Shown: piece by piece, positions 55,602 to 63,717 of the stretch
How the letters are laid out: each line of letters starts with the position of its first letter
How positions within the stretch are numbered: position 1 is the first letter of the stretch
Source: an uncultured Armatimonadota bacterium
GTDB taxonomy: Bacteria; Armatimonadota; Fimbriimonadia; Fimbriimonadales; Fimbriimonadaceae
DNA length: 64,000 nucleotides
NCBI GenBank assembly: GCA_903833215.1
Contig: CAILEM010000029.1
Location: 1 to 64,000 of the forward strand
Reading direction: 5' to 3'
Notes under the pieces: generated by a model
What the model was told of the DNA's origin: nothing
Database searches by the model: none
The model's input: the letters and a program-made list of their open reading frames with translations, nothing else
Position numbers and translations under genes: made by a program

Positions 55602-56600
55602 ATGAACGCTTGGTTCCCGATCCTCTTGTCGTCTCTATCGATCTGTGCCGTGGCGTCTGCATTCACCGATTCTCCCAAGCAGATCAAGCCGGGGGAACTC
55701 TGGCCGGATAACCGTGGCAAACATGTTCAGGCCCACGGCGGCGGAATCATCAAATTGCGAGACACCTGGTACTGGTTCGGGGAGGACCGGACGCAAGACA
55801 ATGCGCCAGACAAGAGGTATGTCGCATGCTACTCCTCAAAGGATTTGGTGACTTGGAGGTTTCGAAATCAGGTCTTGAAGACCACTGATCCGGCGAACCT
55901 GGGGCCAGGTTTTGTTTTGGAACGACCCAAGGTGTATTACAACGCCAAGACCCGCAAGTACGTGATGTACGTGCACCTTGACGACCAGAGTTACCGAGCG
56001 GCCCGCGTGGGAGTCTTCACGTCGAACCGTGTGGATGGCGACTATGAATTCAAAACGAGCTTCCGACCGCTCGACAAAGAGAGCCGGGACATTGGCCAGT
56101 TCATCGATGATGATGGGTCTGCCTATCTCATTTTCGAGAGTCGCCCAACCGGTGGATTCTATATCGCTAAACTTTCAGAGGATTACCTAAGCGTCGAAAA
56201 AGAAGTCTGTTTCGTTCACGCACCCTTAGAAGGCGGTGGTCTCGTTCACTACGAAGGGCTTTACTACCTGATCGGCTCACGCATGTCCGGTTGGGCACCG
56301 AATCCCAACCTGTATGCCACTTCCAAAACCCTCGAAGGTCCATGGCCGGATTTCAAAGACATCGCGCCGCCCAAAACGAACACCTACGGTTCGCAATCGA
56401 CGATGATGGTGAAGGTAACAGGCAAGAAGAAGACCACCGTGATCTTCATGGGTGACATCTGGCACCCCCAAACCCAATGGGATTCCCGCTACCTCTGGAT
56501 GCCCCTCGAAATCGGCGACGGCAAACTCTGGTTGCCTTCACCAGCGCCTTGGACTATCGACGTTAGGACAGGGGAGACCGTTGTGGACGGCAGAGGCTAG
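55602..56600 (+). CDS. Secreted GH43-family glycoside hydrolase
   Basis: A 332-residue exported five-bladed propeller enzyme. After a signal peptide (WFPILLSSLSICAVASA) the blocks VQAHGGGIIKLRDTWYWFGED, ERPKVYYNAKTRKYVMYVH and SRDIGQFIDDDGSAYLIF match GH43 enzymes of the exo-beta-1,3-galactanase type. Those lack the usual N-terminal catalytic Asp, as seems the case here (QAHGGG), and use other residues. The substrate is probably a beta-galactan side chain such as arabinogalactan. GGTG precedes the ATG at 55602, the track start 21 codons earlier being inside the upstream gene. It probably forms an operon with the beta-helix/CBM6 gene. Confidence 0.85.
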   Translation: MNAWFPILLSSLSICAVASAFTDSPKQIKPGELWPDNRGKHVQAHGGGIIKLRDTWYWFGEDRTQDNAPDKRYVACYSSKDLVTWRFRNQVLKTTDPANLGPGFVLERPKVYYNAKTRKYVMYVHLDDQSYRAARVGVFTSNRVDGDYEFKTSFRPLDKESRDIGQFIDDDGSAYLIFESRPTGGFYIAKLSEDYLSVEKEVCFVHAPLEGGGLVHYEGLYYLIGSRMSGWAPNPNLYATSKTLEGPWPDFKDIAPPKTNTYGSQSTMMVKVTGKKKTTVIFMGDIWHPQTQWDSRYLWMPLEIGDGKLWLPSPAPWTIDVRTGETVVDGRG

Positions 56601-56722
56601 CGAGTCAAAAAGCCCGGCGTCCCAGAGAAATTCCGAACCGGTCACGAAGTGGGAGCGAACATTGGCAAGCAAGAGCTTGGCCACGCCTGCATGTCCAATC
56701 CATGCGAATCGACCATGAATCA

Positions 56723-57925
56723 CTAAGCACTTCGGTGCTTGCCATCGATAATGCACGTGGCTGCCATGTCTCCTGCCACGTTGATCATTGTTCGGAATCG
56801 GTCAAGGATCCAGTCCAGAGGAAGCAGCAGAGGTACGTATTCGATGGGGAGTCGCAAGGCGGAGAAGACCGCAAGCATCGTGACAAGCCCTGCCTCAGGA
56901 ATACCGGCAGCACCGACCGATGCGATGATCGCCATCACGACCAAGACAAGTTGGTTCGCCAATGGGAGAGTCTGGCCAATCGCTTGCGCGACAAAGAGTG
57001 CGGCCATGGCTTCGTACAGTGCGGTTCCGTCATGGTTAAAGGTTCCTCCCACCATGATTCCGAGACTTGCGGATTCCTCTCGAACTCCGATCTTTTCGAC
57101 GGCACACTCGTAGGTCACAGGGAGTGTGGCGGCTGACGAGGCAGTGGAAAAAGCCAGCGTAAATGCGTCAAATGCACCCTTTAGGAAGACGGTCGGCCGA
57201 ACCCAGGAGCTTAACCGCAATCGAATCAAGTAAACGCAAAACATGAGGCTGAGCCCCAAGATCACGGTTCCAACGAACCACGACATCTGGATGAGTGGCT
57301 GGAATCCGGTTGTACCAACCACACGCGCAACCACTGCCAAAACGGCGAGTGGGACTATCTCAAGCACCCAGTGCAAGAGCCTCAGAACCAACTGAAGTCC
57401 AAGTTGCACGAACGAAGTAATGGAGCGAATTCGCTCCTCAGTTTCGGGTGACCGCAGTGCCCTTAGCCCGATAGAAACGGCAACTCCGATGACGATGATG
57501 CCGATGAGGTCGTTGTTGGCGAAGGGGCTGAAAAAGTCTTTCGGGATCCGCCCCAGCAAATCGGTCATGACATCAAACGGTCGTTTATCGACAATCCCGG
57601 TGGGTCTTGGGAAGTGAAAGTTGCGACCCGGCTGTACCAGGTTGGCAAGCGCGAGGCCGATGAAGATCGCGATGACGGTATTGGACATCAATACCCAAGC
57701 CAACTTGCCTATCGATTTTCCACCAACCTCTACCCGTAGGATGGATTGCACGATGCTTAGGAAGATAAGGGGCGATGCCAACAGCCGAAGCAATTGCAGA
57801 ATCAGGTCGGAAACCGGCTTCAGCTGCGCGGCATCCTTGCCGATGAAGACTCCGATCACAGCGCCAAGAATAGCCGCGGCGATGATCTTAATAAAAAGCG
57901 GTAGTTTCTTGTAGCGATCCATCAT
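56723..57925 (-). CDS. Dicarboxylate/amino acid:cation symporter (DAACS, GltP-like)
   Basis: A 400-residue secondary transporter with eight TM helices and two re-entrant hairpins. SSAATLPVTYECA (serine-rich HP1 hairpin), GTFNHDGTALYEA (NMDGT position, here NHDGT), GAAGIPEAGLV (HP2) and DWILDRFRTMINVAGDMAAT (DRxRTxxNVxGD) are the family signatures. It takes up glutamate, aspartate or C4-dicarboxylates with Na+ or H+. I start at the ATG at 57925. The 19 upstream codons are poor. A hairpin with a UUCG tetraloop (56725-56740) falls in the last codons. Confidence 0.92.
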   Translation of the reverse strand: MMDRYKKLPLFIKIIAAAILGAVIGVFIGKDAAQLKPVSDLILQLLRLLASPLIFLSIVQSILRVEVGGKSIGKLAWVLMSNTVIAIFIGLALANLVQPGRNFHFPRPTGIVDKRPFDVMTDLLGRIPKDFFSPFANNDLIGIIVIGVAVSIGLRALRSPETEERIRSITSFVQLGLQLVLRLLHWVLEIVPLAVLAVVARVVGTTGFQPLIQMSWFVGTVILGLSLMFCVYLIRLRLSSWVRPTVFLKGAFDAFTLAFSTASSAATLPVTYECAVEKIGVREESASLGIMVGGTFNHDGTALYEAMAALFVAQAIGQTLPLANQLVLVVMAIIASVGAAGIPEAGLVTMLAVFSALRLPIEYVPLLLPLDWILDRFRTMINVAGDMAATCIIDGKHRSA

Positions 57926-58212
57926 CTCTGACCGTTCCCTTATCATTACCTGCGACCACCAAAAGTGATGGGTGGGTCCCACCTCTAGGTCGAATTACAG
58001 TCTCACCAGCCTTAAAGCTCTGTGATAGCTGCCTTGGGCACCGGAGTTTATCAGAGTTGGGACTGCCTGGCAACGTAGCACGTGCGCAAGACCGTATTTG
58101 CATTCGTTTTCGGTGTTGCAGGTCTGGGTGGGTTCTCTTTATCTGGACAGAGAAGCTGACAAACTGCAAAACCAACCGGTCAAACGAATTTATGTAGGGA
58201 TAATTGCTCTAG

Positions 58213-59034
58213 ATGATCACCATCGCCGAACTCACGATTGCCCAAAGCTGGTTGCAGGCTTTGCGGCCGTTGCCGCCCGAGGTCACGGAGGAATTGCGTC
58301 ATCGCCATGAGGTAGCTCTCACCCACCATTCCACTGCCATTGAAGGGAACACCCTGACGCAGAGCGAGACTCAGATCGTGATTGAGAAGGGCATTACCAT
58401 TGGTGGTAAGTCGCTCGTCGACCACCTAGAAGTGATTGGGCACAAGGAAGCACTCGATTTTGTCTTGGAACTTGCGGATGAAGGTTCACCCCTCGGCGAG
58501 AGAGAGATTCGTGAAATCCACAGTTTGGTCATGAAGGGCCAAGCAAACGGCGATAGTGGAAGGTACCGAAACCTGGACGTAAAGGCAGCGGGAACAGAAC
58601 ATGTCTATCCGTCTCATCTCAAAATTCAAGAGTTAATGGAGTCGTTCGTGGCATGGCTCAACGGCCATTCGGAAGTTCACCCGGTTGACTTTGCTACCGA
58701 AGCCCACTTGCGGTTTGTCACCATCCACCCCTTTCGCGATGGGAACGGACGGGTCGGACGTCTTTTGCTCAACCTCTTGCTTCTGCGCCACGGCTACCCC
58801 ATCGCGGTATTGCACGTTTCACAACGGGCTGAGTACATCGGTGCGTTGGAAAGAATCCAAGCAGGGGGAAGCTGCGACGCCTTGGACGTGCTTATTCGTG
58901 GAGCTGTGGCGAAGTCACTTTGCGAGACTTTGGAAACTGCGCTATCCTCGGCTGCGGTGGTCGTGCCCGACGACCTTCGAGCAGAGGTTACGTGTTGGAT
59001 GGAGTCGGTTAACAAATGCGTTTCTCGGAACTGA
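58213..59034 (+). CDS. Fic-domain AMPylase with N-terminal inhibitory motif
   Basis: A 273-residue Fic protein. The catalytic motif HPFRDGNGRVGR (His about 172) is complete, so the protein should transfer AMP (or another nucleotide) from ATP to a target hydroxyl. Near the N terminus HSTAIEGN (about 39-46) matches the inhibitory (S/T)xxxE(G/N) helix, placing it among class II Fic proteins that are self-inhibited. The target is unknown. No secretion signal is visible, so it may act in the cell, perhaps as a housekeeping or toxin-like modifier. It stands between the divergent symporter and an exported unknown. Confidence 0.92.
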   Translation: MITIAELTIAQSWLQALRPLPPEVTEELRHRHEVALTHHSTAIEGNTLTQSETQIVIEKGITIGGKSLVDHLEVIGHKEALDFVLELADEGSPLGEREIREIHSLVMKGQANGDSGRYRNLDVKAAGTEHVYPSHLKIQELMESFVAWLNGHSEVHPVDFATEAHLRFVTIHPFRDGNGRVGRLLLNLLLLRHGYPIAVLHVSQRAEYIGALERIQAGGSCDALDVLIRGAVAKSLCETLETALSSAAVVVPDDLRAEVTCWMESVNKCVSRN

Positions 59035-59075
59035 TGGCGTTACTGGCGAACATCGCTAAGCGGATGTAGAAATCA

Positions 59076-60125
59076 ATGATCTTTATCGCCGCGTACCTGT
59101 TGGCTGCATCCCTGCTTCCTCACCGAATGGTGGAGACAGTTGGGCCAGCGACCTCAGAAATCAGGTCGTCGTGGGCTCCGCAATGGGTCGACCTTGGACT
59201 TGACAGTCGTCATCGCCAGGTGTGGATGCGAATTCAACGGAATCCAACGATTGACTATCACACCCTATTCGAGATCTACGCGGCTGGCCATCTCGTCAAG
59301 TCGAAGTCGATTGAAACGGACTCCTATTTTGAGGGCGATGTGCCGGCTACTGTGGCCACTGTAAAGGGGAACTGGTTCCTGTTTTACGATTCCCACCCAG
59401 GGGCCGGCGACACCTGGTTTACAAACTACCTTGTCATTCGGAAGCGAGACTATCGCTTTGAAGAACGTGGACAGTTTGAACACGGAGACGCTTCAAAGTT
59501 TCAATCGTCTCGCCGATACAGGGAATACAAGCTCCTCAAGTATCAGGGTGACCATCGGTACCGCCAACTGGGAGTTATCGGCTTCAAAATCATCGAGTGG
59601 AAGTGGAATTCTCGGACTGCTCTTTTTCGAAGGATCCGGCATTGGTACTCGCCCCGTCTGCCGAACCTATTAAGTCAAAACTGGTATGTCCAGCCATGGC
59701 GACAACTCAAAGGGGAGCTTGTAGGAACACCAACGTTTTTTCGGCCGGCGGATCCTGTCAAGCACGGCTTACCCTTCGACAGCCACTTCATGATCGCCCA
59801 CGACTATGGATTCGGGCAATGGACGGTGGGCCTCGTTACGGGCAAAGCTACGATGGATGAACTCCACCTCATTCAAGGAATTAAGGATCTTGCTGGGCTT
59901 GACTATCCTATCGGTGAGGTGGCCCCACACAACCCTCCCAGAATAAGCCAGTCGAGCAAGGGCATGGTTCTCACGATAACGACCTGCGTGTTTCACAAAG
60001 TCAGGGTTTCCGACTTCTTGGTGACAACCAAACCGTATAAGATCAGCCTCTTGCGAACCCGGCTCCAGCCAGAATGGACGCCGTTTCAAGGGCGTGCCAC
60101 GGGCGAAACCCGTCCACACCAATGA
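59076..60125 (+). CDS. Exported protein of unknown function
   Basis: A 349-residue protein. The N terminus (IFIAAYLLAASLLP) is a signal peptide or anchor. The rest is aromatic- and charge-rich beta-type sequence (for example DLGLDSRHRQVWMRI, VKGNWFLFYDSHPGAGDTWF) with no recognised family. It starts 41 bases after the Fic stop, in the same direction, so they may be co-transcribed. There are no obvious catalytic motifs, and its link to AMPylation is open. Confidence 0.7.
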   Translation: MIFIAAYLLAASLLPHRMVETVGPATSEIRSSWAPQWVDLGLDSRHRQVWMRIQRNPTIDYHTLFEIYAAGHLVKSKSIETDSYFEGDVPATVATVKGNWFLFYDSHPGAGDTWFTNYLVIRKRDYRFEERGQFEHGDASKFQSSRRYREYKLLKYQGDHRYRQLGVIGFKIIEWKWNSRTALFRRIRHWYSPRLPNLLSQNWYVQPWRQLKGELVGTPTFFRPADPVKHGLPFDSHFMIAHDYGFGQWTVGLVTGKATMDELHLIQGIKDLAGLDYPIGEVAPHNPPRISQSSKGMVLTITTCVFHKVRVSDFLVTTKPYKISLLRTRLQPEWTPFQGRATGETRPHQ

Positions 60126-60163
60126 GGTCGAATTGGGTCGGTACTTGTGAGTCTGCCAAATCT

Positions 60164-62350
60164 TCAATCTCCATCGGAGTATCGAGGCGATAATTTTGCG
60201 ACTTTGAGCCAGTCGCGGGTGTCGTCGAGGAGCCATTTCTTGAGGGCTGTTTTGGCTTCTCGTCGGCGCTGATTTGGCCAGATCATGCAATAGGGTGGTG
60301 CTCCCGCTAGATCGCCAACTCTTTGGGCAACGAAATCACCGGCGGTTACCGAGAAATGCTTGCTCAACGGCACCTCGGCAGGGAAGCTGAGGACACCGAA
60401 GCCACCCGAACTTCTATTCGGAACGTTATATTCGAGTGATTTGCCATCACTCGTCCAAGCTTCAATGCCAGACGCCGTGTTTCCACAACCTGCCGCGAGT
60501 ACTTTTCGGAAAGATGCGAAAGTTAGTAGCGGAGAATTGATGGCTACTTCAAGGAGGGCAGAATCAAGACTCACAACATTGCTGACATCTGGTGAGTCAA
60601 TCTCTTTCTTAAACATCCTCATATATTTGTCAACGACGCCTCTCATTTCGGGGTCATTGGGCAGCATCCAGAGTGGTTTTAGTTCACTCACGGTTAACGA
60701 AAAATGCGGTTTGAACGTGTGCACAACGCGTCCGAGGTCCGCAATCGCGGTTCGATCACCTGCGTGGAGGCGGTAGGAAATGACGCGTGAAAAAGCACCT
60801 GAACATAGTTGACCATGTTCGAGATGAGAGTTTGTCCAATTCGTCATCGCTGTCCCGGCAAGATGAGTGAGTTCCTGTAGGGCGGGCAAGCAGGTCGATG
60901 GAGACCAAAAACTCAGGCATTCACCAATGGAAAGTGCCTGCTCACAGTCGTCCATTTCACTGGCTTCACCGTGTTTTCTTTTCACCAACTGGATGGCGCG
61001 TTTGGCCATCAAGCCACCAATCTCGCCACCCCGAGTTGCCTGAAGAGGGGCCGCTGCGAGAGGACTCCTTAAGTCCGAATTCACAGGTTCGTCCATGTAT
61101 CCGTAGATCCTCACTCTCGGATTCACAAGGTGCTGGGCGGCCTGCAGCCAAGCTCGAGGCGTTGGGTTGTCCGCGGCCAGGACTTCTGCCCACTGCTCGA
61201 ATTTCGATCGCTTCGAATCGAGAACCCAGGCTTTTCGCAACGCTTCGACGGTCGCCTCACGGTCGTCTGAGAAGCACACTTGTGACGAGGGCCAAATCCG
61301 GGTGAGCAGTTCCTCGATAATCTCGGCGACCGGGTGAATTGTGTTTGTGGGGGTCGACATACCACCGGCGACACTGAAGAATGCCGTAAATCGGCGATCT
61401 CGATCAAGCGCGTCGATGAGCGCTGGTACCGCTGAATTACCCTTACCGAGGATCGCGCTGTAGATCGGATCCCCAGTGTAGTTGATGTTTGGATTCAGCT
61501 TATGAATCTGTTGACCCTGGATCATGTCCATCCGTGCGATCAACTGTGTGATCTCAGTGGAAGGTGTCACGCCTTGGGGTTGTTTCGAGGGCCGCTTGGC
61601 GCGTTCGTCCAAGTAGCTTGCGAGCTCCAGTGCGAAATCCAATTGAGTTTCTTGAAATGGCTGAAGTTCCTCTTCGGTGGGCATGATGCCTTGAGCCTCT
61701 AAGACTCGTGCAACCTTGAGAAGATTCTTGGCCCATCGTAATGCCTCGAGGTCTCGATTTGCTCTGAGTGCTTCCGCGACGTGGTACTTAATCTGGCTAA
61801 AGACTGCCTCAGACAGGAGGTTAGAATCGTGCCCGTGTCGTCCAGCGCAGTAGTCCTTGTATACGATTCTTGCCAAATCCGGGCGGCCCGCAGCAATCAA
61901 TACCGCTGGAGTCACCTCCACCATGGTTGGATCAAAGGGGCTAAAGTATCGACTTACGGGGCTTGGTTCGCTGCCGCCCTTAATTGCTTCAAGATTGGCT
62001 TTGCGAATGATGGCGCGCAGAGGGAACTCAAGGCCATTCAGTAGCACTACCGTTTTTCCATGCGGCTTAACCCAGCCGTAATTAGTTGGATTTCCAGTAA
62101 ACGGGGATGTTTCTGGGAAATCCACCGTTACTTCACAAAAAGTTCCGCCTCGCGGGTCGCCCAGCCCGTTTCCCAAAAGAGCCTTGGCCATCTTCAGGTA
62201 CTCAGGATCGATGTCGGACTGCGTCGTGCTCCAATCGATTGGTTTTGTTGCTACGGCGGTGGAGGTCCCGAGACTGCTCTGGTGGCGAGATGGCGTGCAG
62301 CTACACGTGCACAAAACAAGGCATAGCGCGAGAAGCAGTCTGCGGTTCAT
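60164..62350 (-). CDS. Large lipoprotein of unknown function
   Basis: A 728-residue protein. The signal (RRLLLALCLVLCTCSC) contains several candidate lipobox cysteines, so it is probably lipidated. The mature protein is mostly helical with no family I recognise. Segments such as LLSEAVFSQIKYHVAEALRANRDLEALRWAKNLLKVARVL suggest TPR- or HEAT-like solenoids. It converges on the 349-residue protein gene with a 38-base gap. Function unknown. Confidence 0.75.
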   Translation of the reverse strand: MNRRLLLALCLVLCTCSCTPSRHQSSLGTSTAVATKPIDWSTTQSDIDPEYLKMAKALLGNGLGDPRGGTFCEVTVDFPETSPFTGNPTNYGWVKPHGKTVVLLNGLEFPLRAIIRKANLEAIKGGSEPSPVSRYFSPFDPTMVEVTPAVLIAAGRPDLARIVYKDYCAGRHGHDSNLLSEAVFSQIKYHVAEALRANRDLEALRWAKNLLKVARVLEAQGIMPTEEELQPFQETQLDFALELASYLDERAKRPSKQPQGVTPSTEITQLIARMDMIQGQQIHKLNPNINYTGDPIYSAILGKGNSAVPALIDALDRDRRFTAFFSVAGGMSTPTNTIHPVAEIIEELLTRIWPSSQVCFSDDREATVEALRKAWVLDSKRSKFEQWAEVLAADNPTPRAWLQAAQHLVNPRVRIYGYMDEPVNSDLRSPLAAAPLQATRGGEIGGLMAKRAIQLVKRKHGEASEMDDCEQALSIGECLSFWSPSTCLPALQELTHLAGTAMTNWTNSHLEHGQLCSGAFSRVISYRLHAGDRTAIADLGRVVHTFKPHFSLTVSELKPLWMLPNDPEMRGVVDKYMRMFKKEIDSPDVSNVVSLDSALLEVAINSPLLTFASFRKVLAAGCGNTASGIEAWTSDGKSLEYNVPNRSSGGFGVLSFPAEVPLSKHFSVTAGDFVAQRVGDLAGAPPYCMIWPNQRRREAKTALKKWLLDDTRDWLKVAKLSPRYSDGD

Positions 62351-62420
62351 CCGCTAATACTGTAGTCCAACTTTTTGGAAGTGAAGGACACTACGTGCGG
62401 CGAAACTGAATGAAATTCAA

Positions 62421-62801
62421 TCAATCACGGAATGGATTTACGACGCGGACACCTTGGAAATCCTGACCACTATTCAAGTCTTCTGAGTAATGCTCTTTGC
62501 AGCCTGCATGCCTGGCTGCTTCGACAATAAGTGCGTCCCAAAAACTGACGATACTGGTGTCAGCAGTAGTCAGCGCCCTCTTGACGTGCCGCGTTTCGAC
62601 CGGAATGAATCTGAATACGCGATAGCTATCTAGGATCCTTGCGATTTCATGGCTTGCTAGCCCAAGTTTTTTGCATGTTGTCCAAGCAAATTCTTGTGCC
62701 ACCTGTAAAAAATGACACCTCTATCCGCCAATTGCTTCACGAGCGTCCCATTCGTAGACCAGGATATTCGTATCGATAAACTCGCCCGAGGCGATCGGCA
62801 T
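62421..62801 (-). pseudogene. VapC-like PIN toxin interrupted by an in-frame TAG
   Basis: Reading from the ATG at 62801 (behind AGGAG) gives MPIASGEFIDTNILVYEWDAREAIGG, the start of a PIN domain with its first catalytic Asp, then TAG at codon 27. The same frame resumes RCHFLQVAQEFAWTTCKKLGL and continues to VSFWDALIVEAARHAG, YSEDLNSGQ and VVNPF, the normal PIN C-terminal half. The total is 126 sense-or-stop codons and the spacing between the two halves is about a dozen residues short, with a different-frame stretch (LVKQLADRGVIF) there. So a deletion or paired frameshift is likely, not just a point mutation. The track shows only the second half. The antitoxin gene beside it overlaps its start. 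Confidence 0.82.
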
Positions 62802-63015
62802 AAATCTCCTCTCGACCGAATGCACCGGTGCGTGTGCGAGACCCGAATTCTGCGAGTAGAGCCTCGTGAGCAGCCTGCCAATCCTGATTGGGTTCGGCAG
62901 TCACATCGCTCAGCACTTCACCGACAAACCGATTCACAGATAGCTTTCTTTCGGCAGCGAGAACTCGGAGCCGATCGAGCACAGCTTCCGGAAGGCTGAT
63001 GGTTAGGTTTCTCAC
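62737..63015 (-). CDS. VapB-like ribbon-helix-helix antitoxin
   Basis: A 92-residue protein. MRNLTISLPEAVLDRLRVLAAERKLSVNRFVGEVL is a ribbon-helix-helix DNA-binding motif as in CopG/VapB antitoxins. The arm (about 40-75) would wrap the toxin. Its last 22 codons overlap the start of the damaged PIN gene and may be extended relative to other antitoxins of this kind. The antitoxin itself looks intact and may still act as a DNA-binding regulator or neutralise related PIN toxins such as the one at 12.7 kb. Confidence 0.8.
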   Translation of the reverse strand: MRNLTISLPEAVLDRLRVLAAERKLSVNRFVGEVLSDVTAEPNQDWQAAHEALLAEFGSRTRTGAFGREEIYADRLGRVYRYEYPGLRMGRS

Positions 63016-63339
63016 AAATGGAAATTTACACGAAGTTCGTGGAATTCAATGACGTGCTATCCGCTGGGTTTACCGCTGGCGTCAAACTCACTACCAACGG
63101 CGGTGACGTAGATGATGAGATCGGACCAGACGACAAAACTGGAAGACGTCGTTATCGGGCAGTTGTTGGTGATCGAAGAAGTCACCCCGAAAGAATTAGC
63201 CGTGGCCCATTAACGTGGTATTCGGTTGAATGGATCCCATATCCATTGTTGGCCGTAATCAAAGAAGCGGGAAGGAAGCCGGTGTATTTGAGGATTTAGG
63301 TGGAACATTGCGATCCGATTCCTAATCTGAGGGTGGATC
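63016..63339. other. Region upstream of the antitoxin without a clear gene
   Basis: About 320 bases with a 93-codon plus-strand frame (63018-63299) lacking a ribosome binding site and family, and a second 33-codon frame starting near 63112 that reads protein-like (KLEDVVIGQLLVIEEVTPKEL). The region probably includes the antitoxin promoter. I support no gene here. Confidence 0.4.
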
Positions 63340-63606
63340 ATGAAATTTACCAACCTCAAATTGGGTTCGATTGCCCTGATAGCAATTTGCCTAGCCTCCT
63401 CGGTTCCTGCCCAGACCCAGTCCGTTAGGCATGCGAAAATGGATGTCAGAGCAGCTCGTGCCGACATTCGTAGACTGCAGGTCATTCGTCGCCGATGTGT
63501 GAAGTACAAGAACTGGGGCAAGTTGCGCCAGACCGACCGTCTGATCGCCGAGGACCAGAAGTTTATCCATCAGGACAATCACAAGATCCGAAACCACGGT
63601 GGCTAG
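63340..63606 (+). CDS. Small secreted basic protein
   Basis: An 88-residue protein with a clear signal peptide (LGSIALIAICLASSVPAQ), leaving about 64 residues that are helical and rich in Arg, Lys, Asp and His (ARADIRRLQVIRRRCVKY). GAGGGTGG precedes the ATG. No family is recognised. It could be a periplasmic metal-binding or stress protein. The next gene on the same strand starts about 110 bases on. Confidence 0.72.
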   Translation: MKFTNLKLGSIALIAICLASSVPAQTQSVRHAKMDVRAARADIRRLQVIRRRCVKYKNWGKLRQTDRLIAEDQKFIHQDNHKIRNHGG

Positions 63607-63717
63607 TGGAAATGAGCTATATGCTTCCAGAGTGGGGCACTAAGTCTTGTCTGCTTTGCAGCTCTTCGTAGGGCTGAAATGGAACCTCTGCACGAGAGCC
63701 CAAGTTAATATTTGGAA

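Noticed and set aside
56725-56740. UUCG-tetraloop hairpin AAGCAC-TTCG-GTGCTT as terminator for the GH43 gene
   Set aside because: It lies within the last codons of the convergent symporter gene and more than 120 bases after the GH43 stop, so I do not call it a terminator.
57983-58212. Possible riboswitch in the leader of the DAACS symporter (GGTGGGACCCACC hairpin)
   Set aside because: A short hairpin is present, but I could not match conserved cores of the riboswitch classes I know; no expression platform is clear.
63018-63299. 93-codon plus-strand ORF divergent from the second antitoxin
   Set aside because: No ribosome binding site or family; its first codons sit in the antitoxin promoter region.
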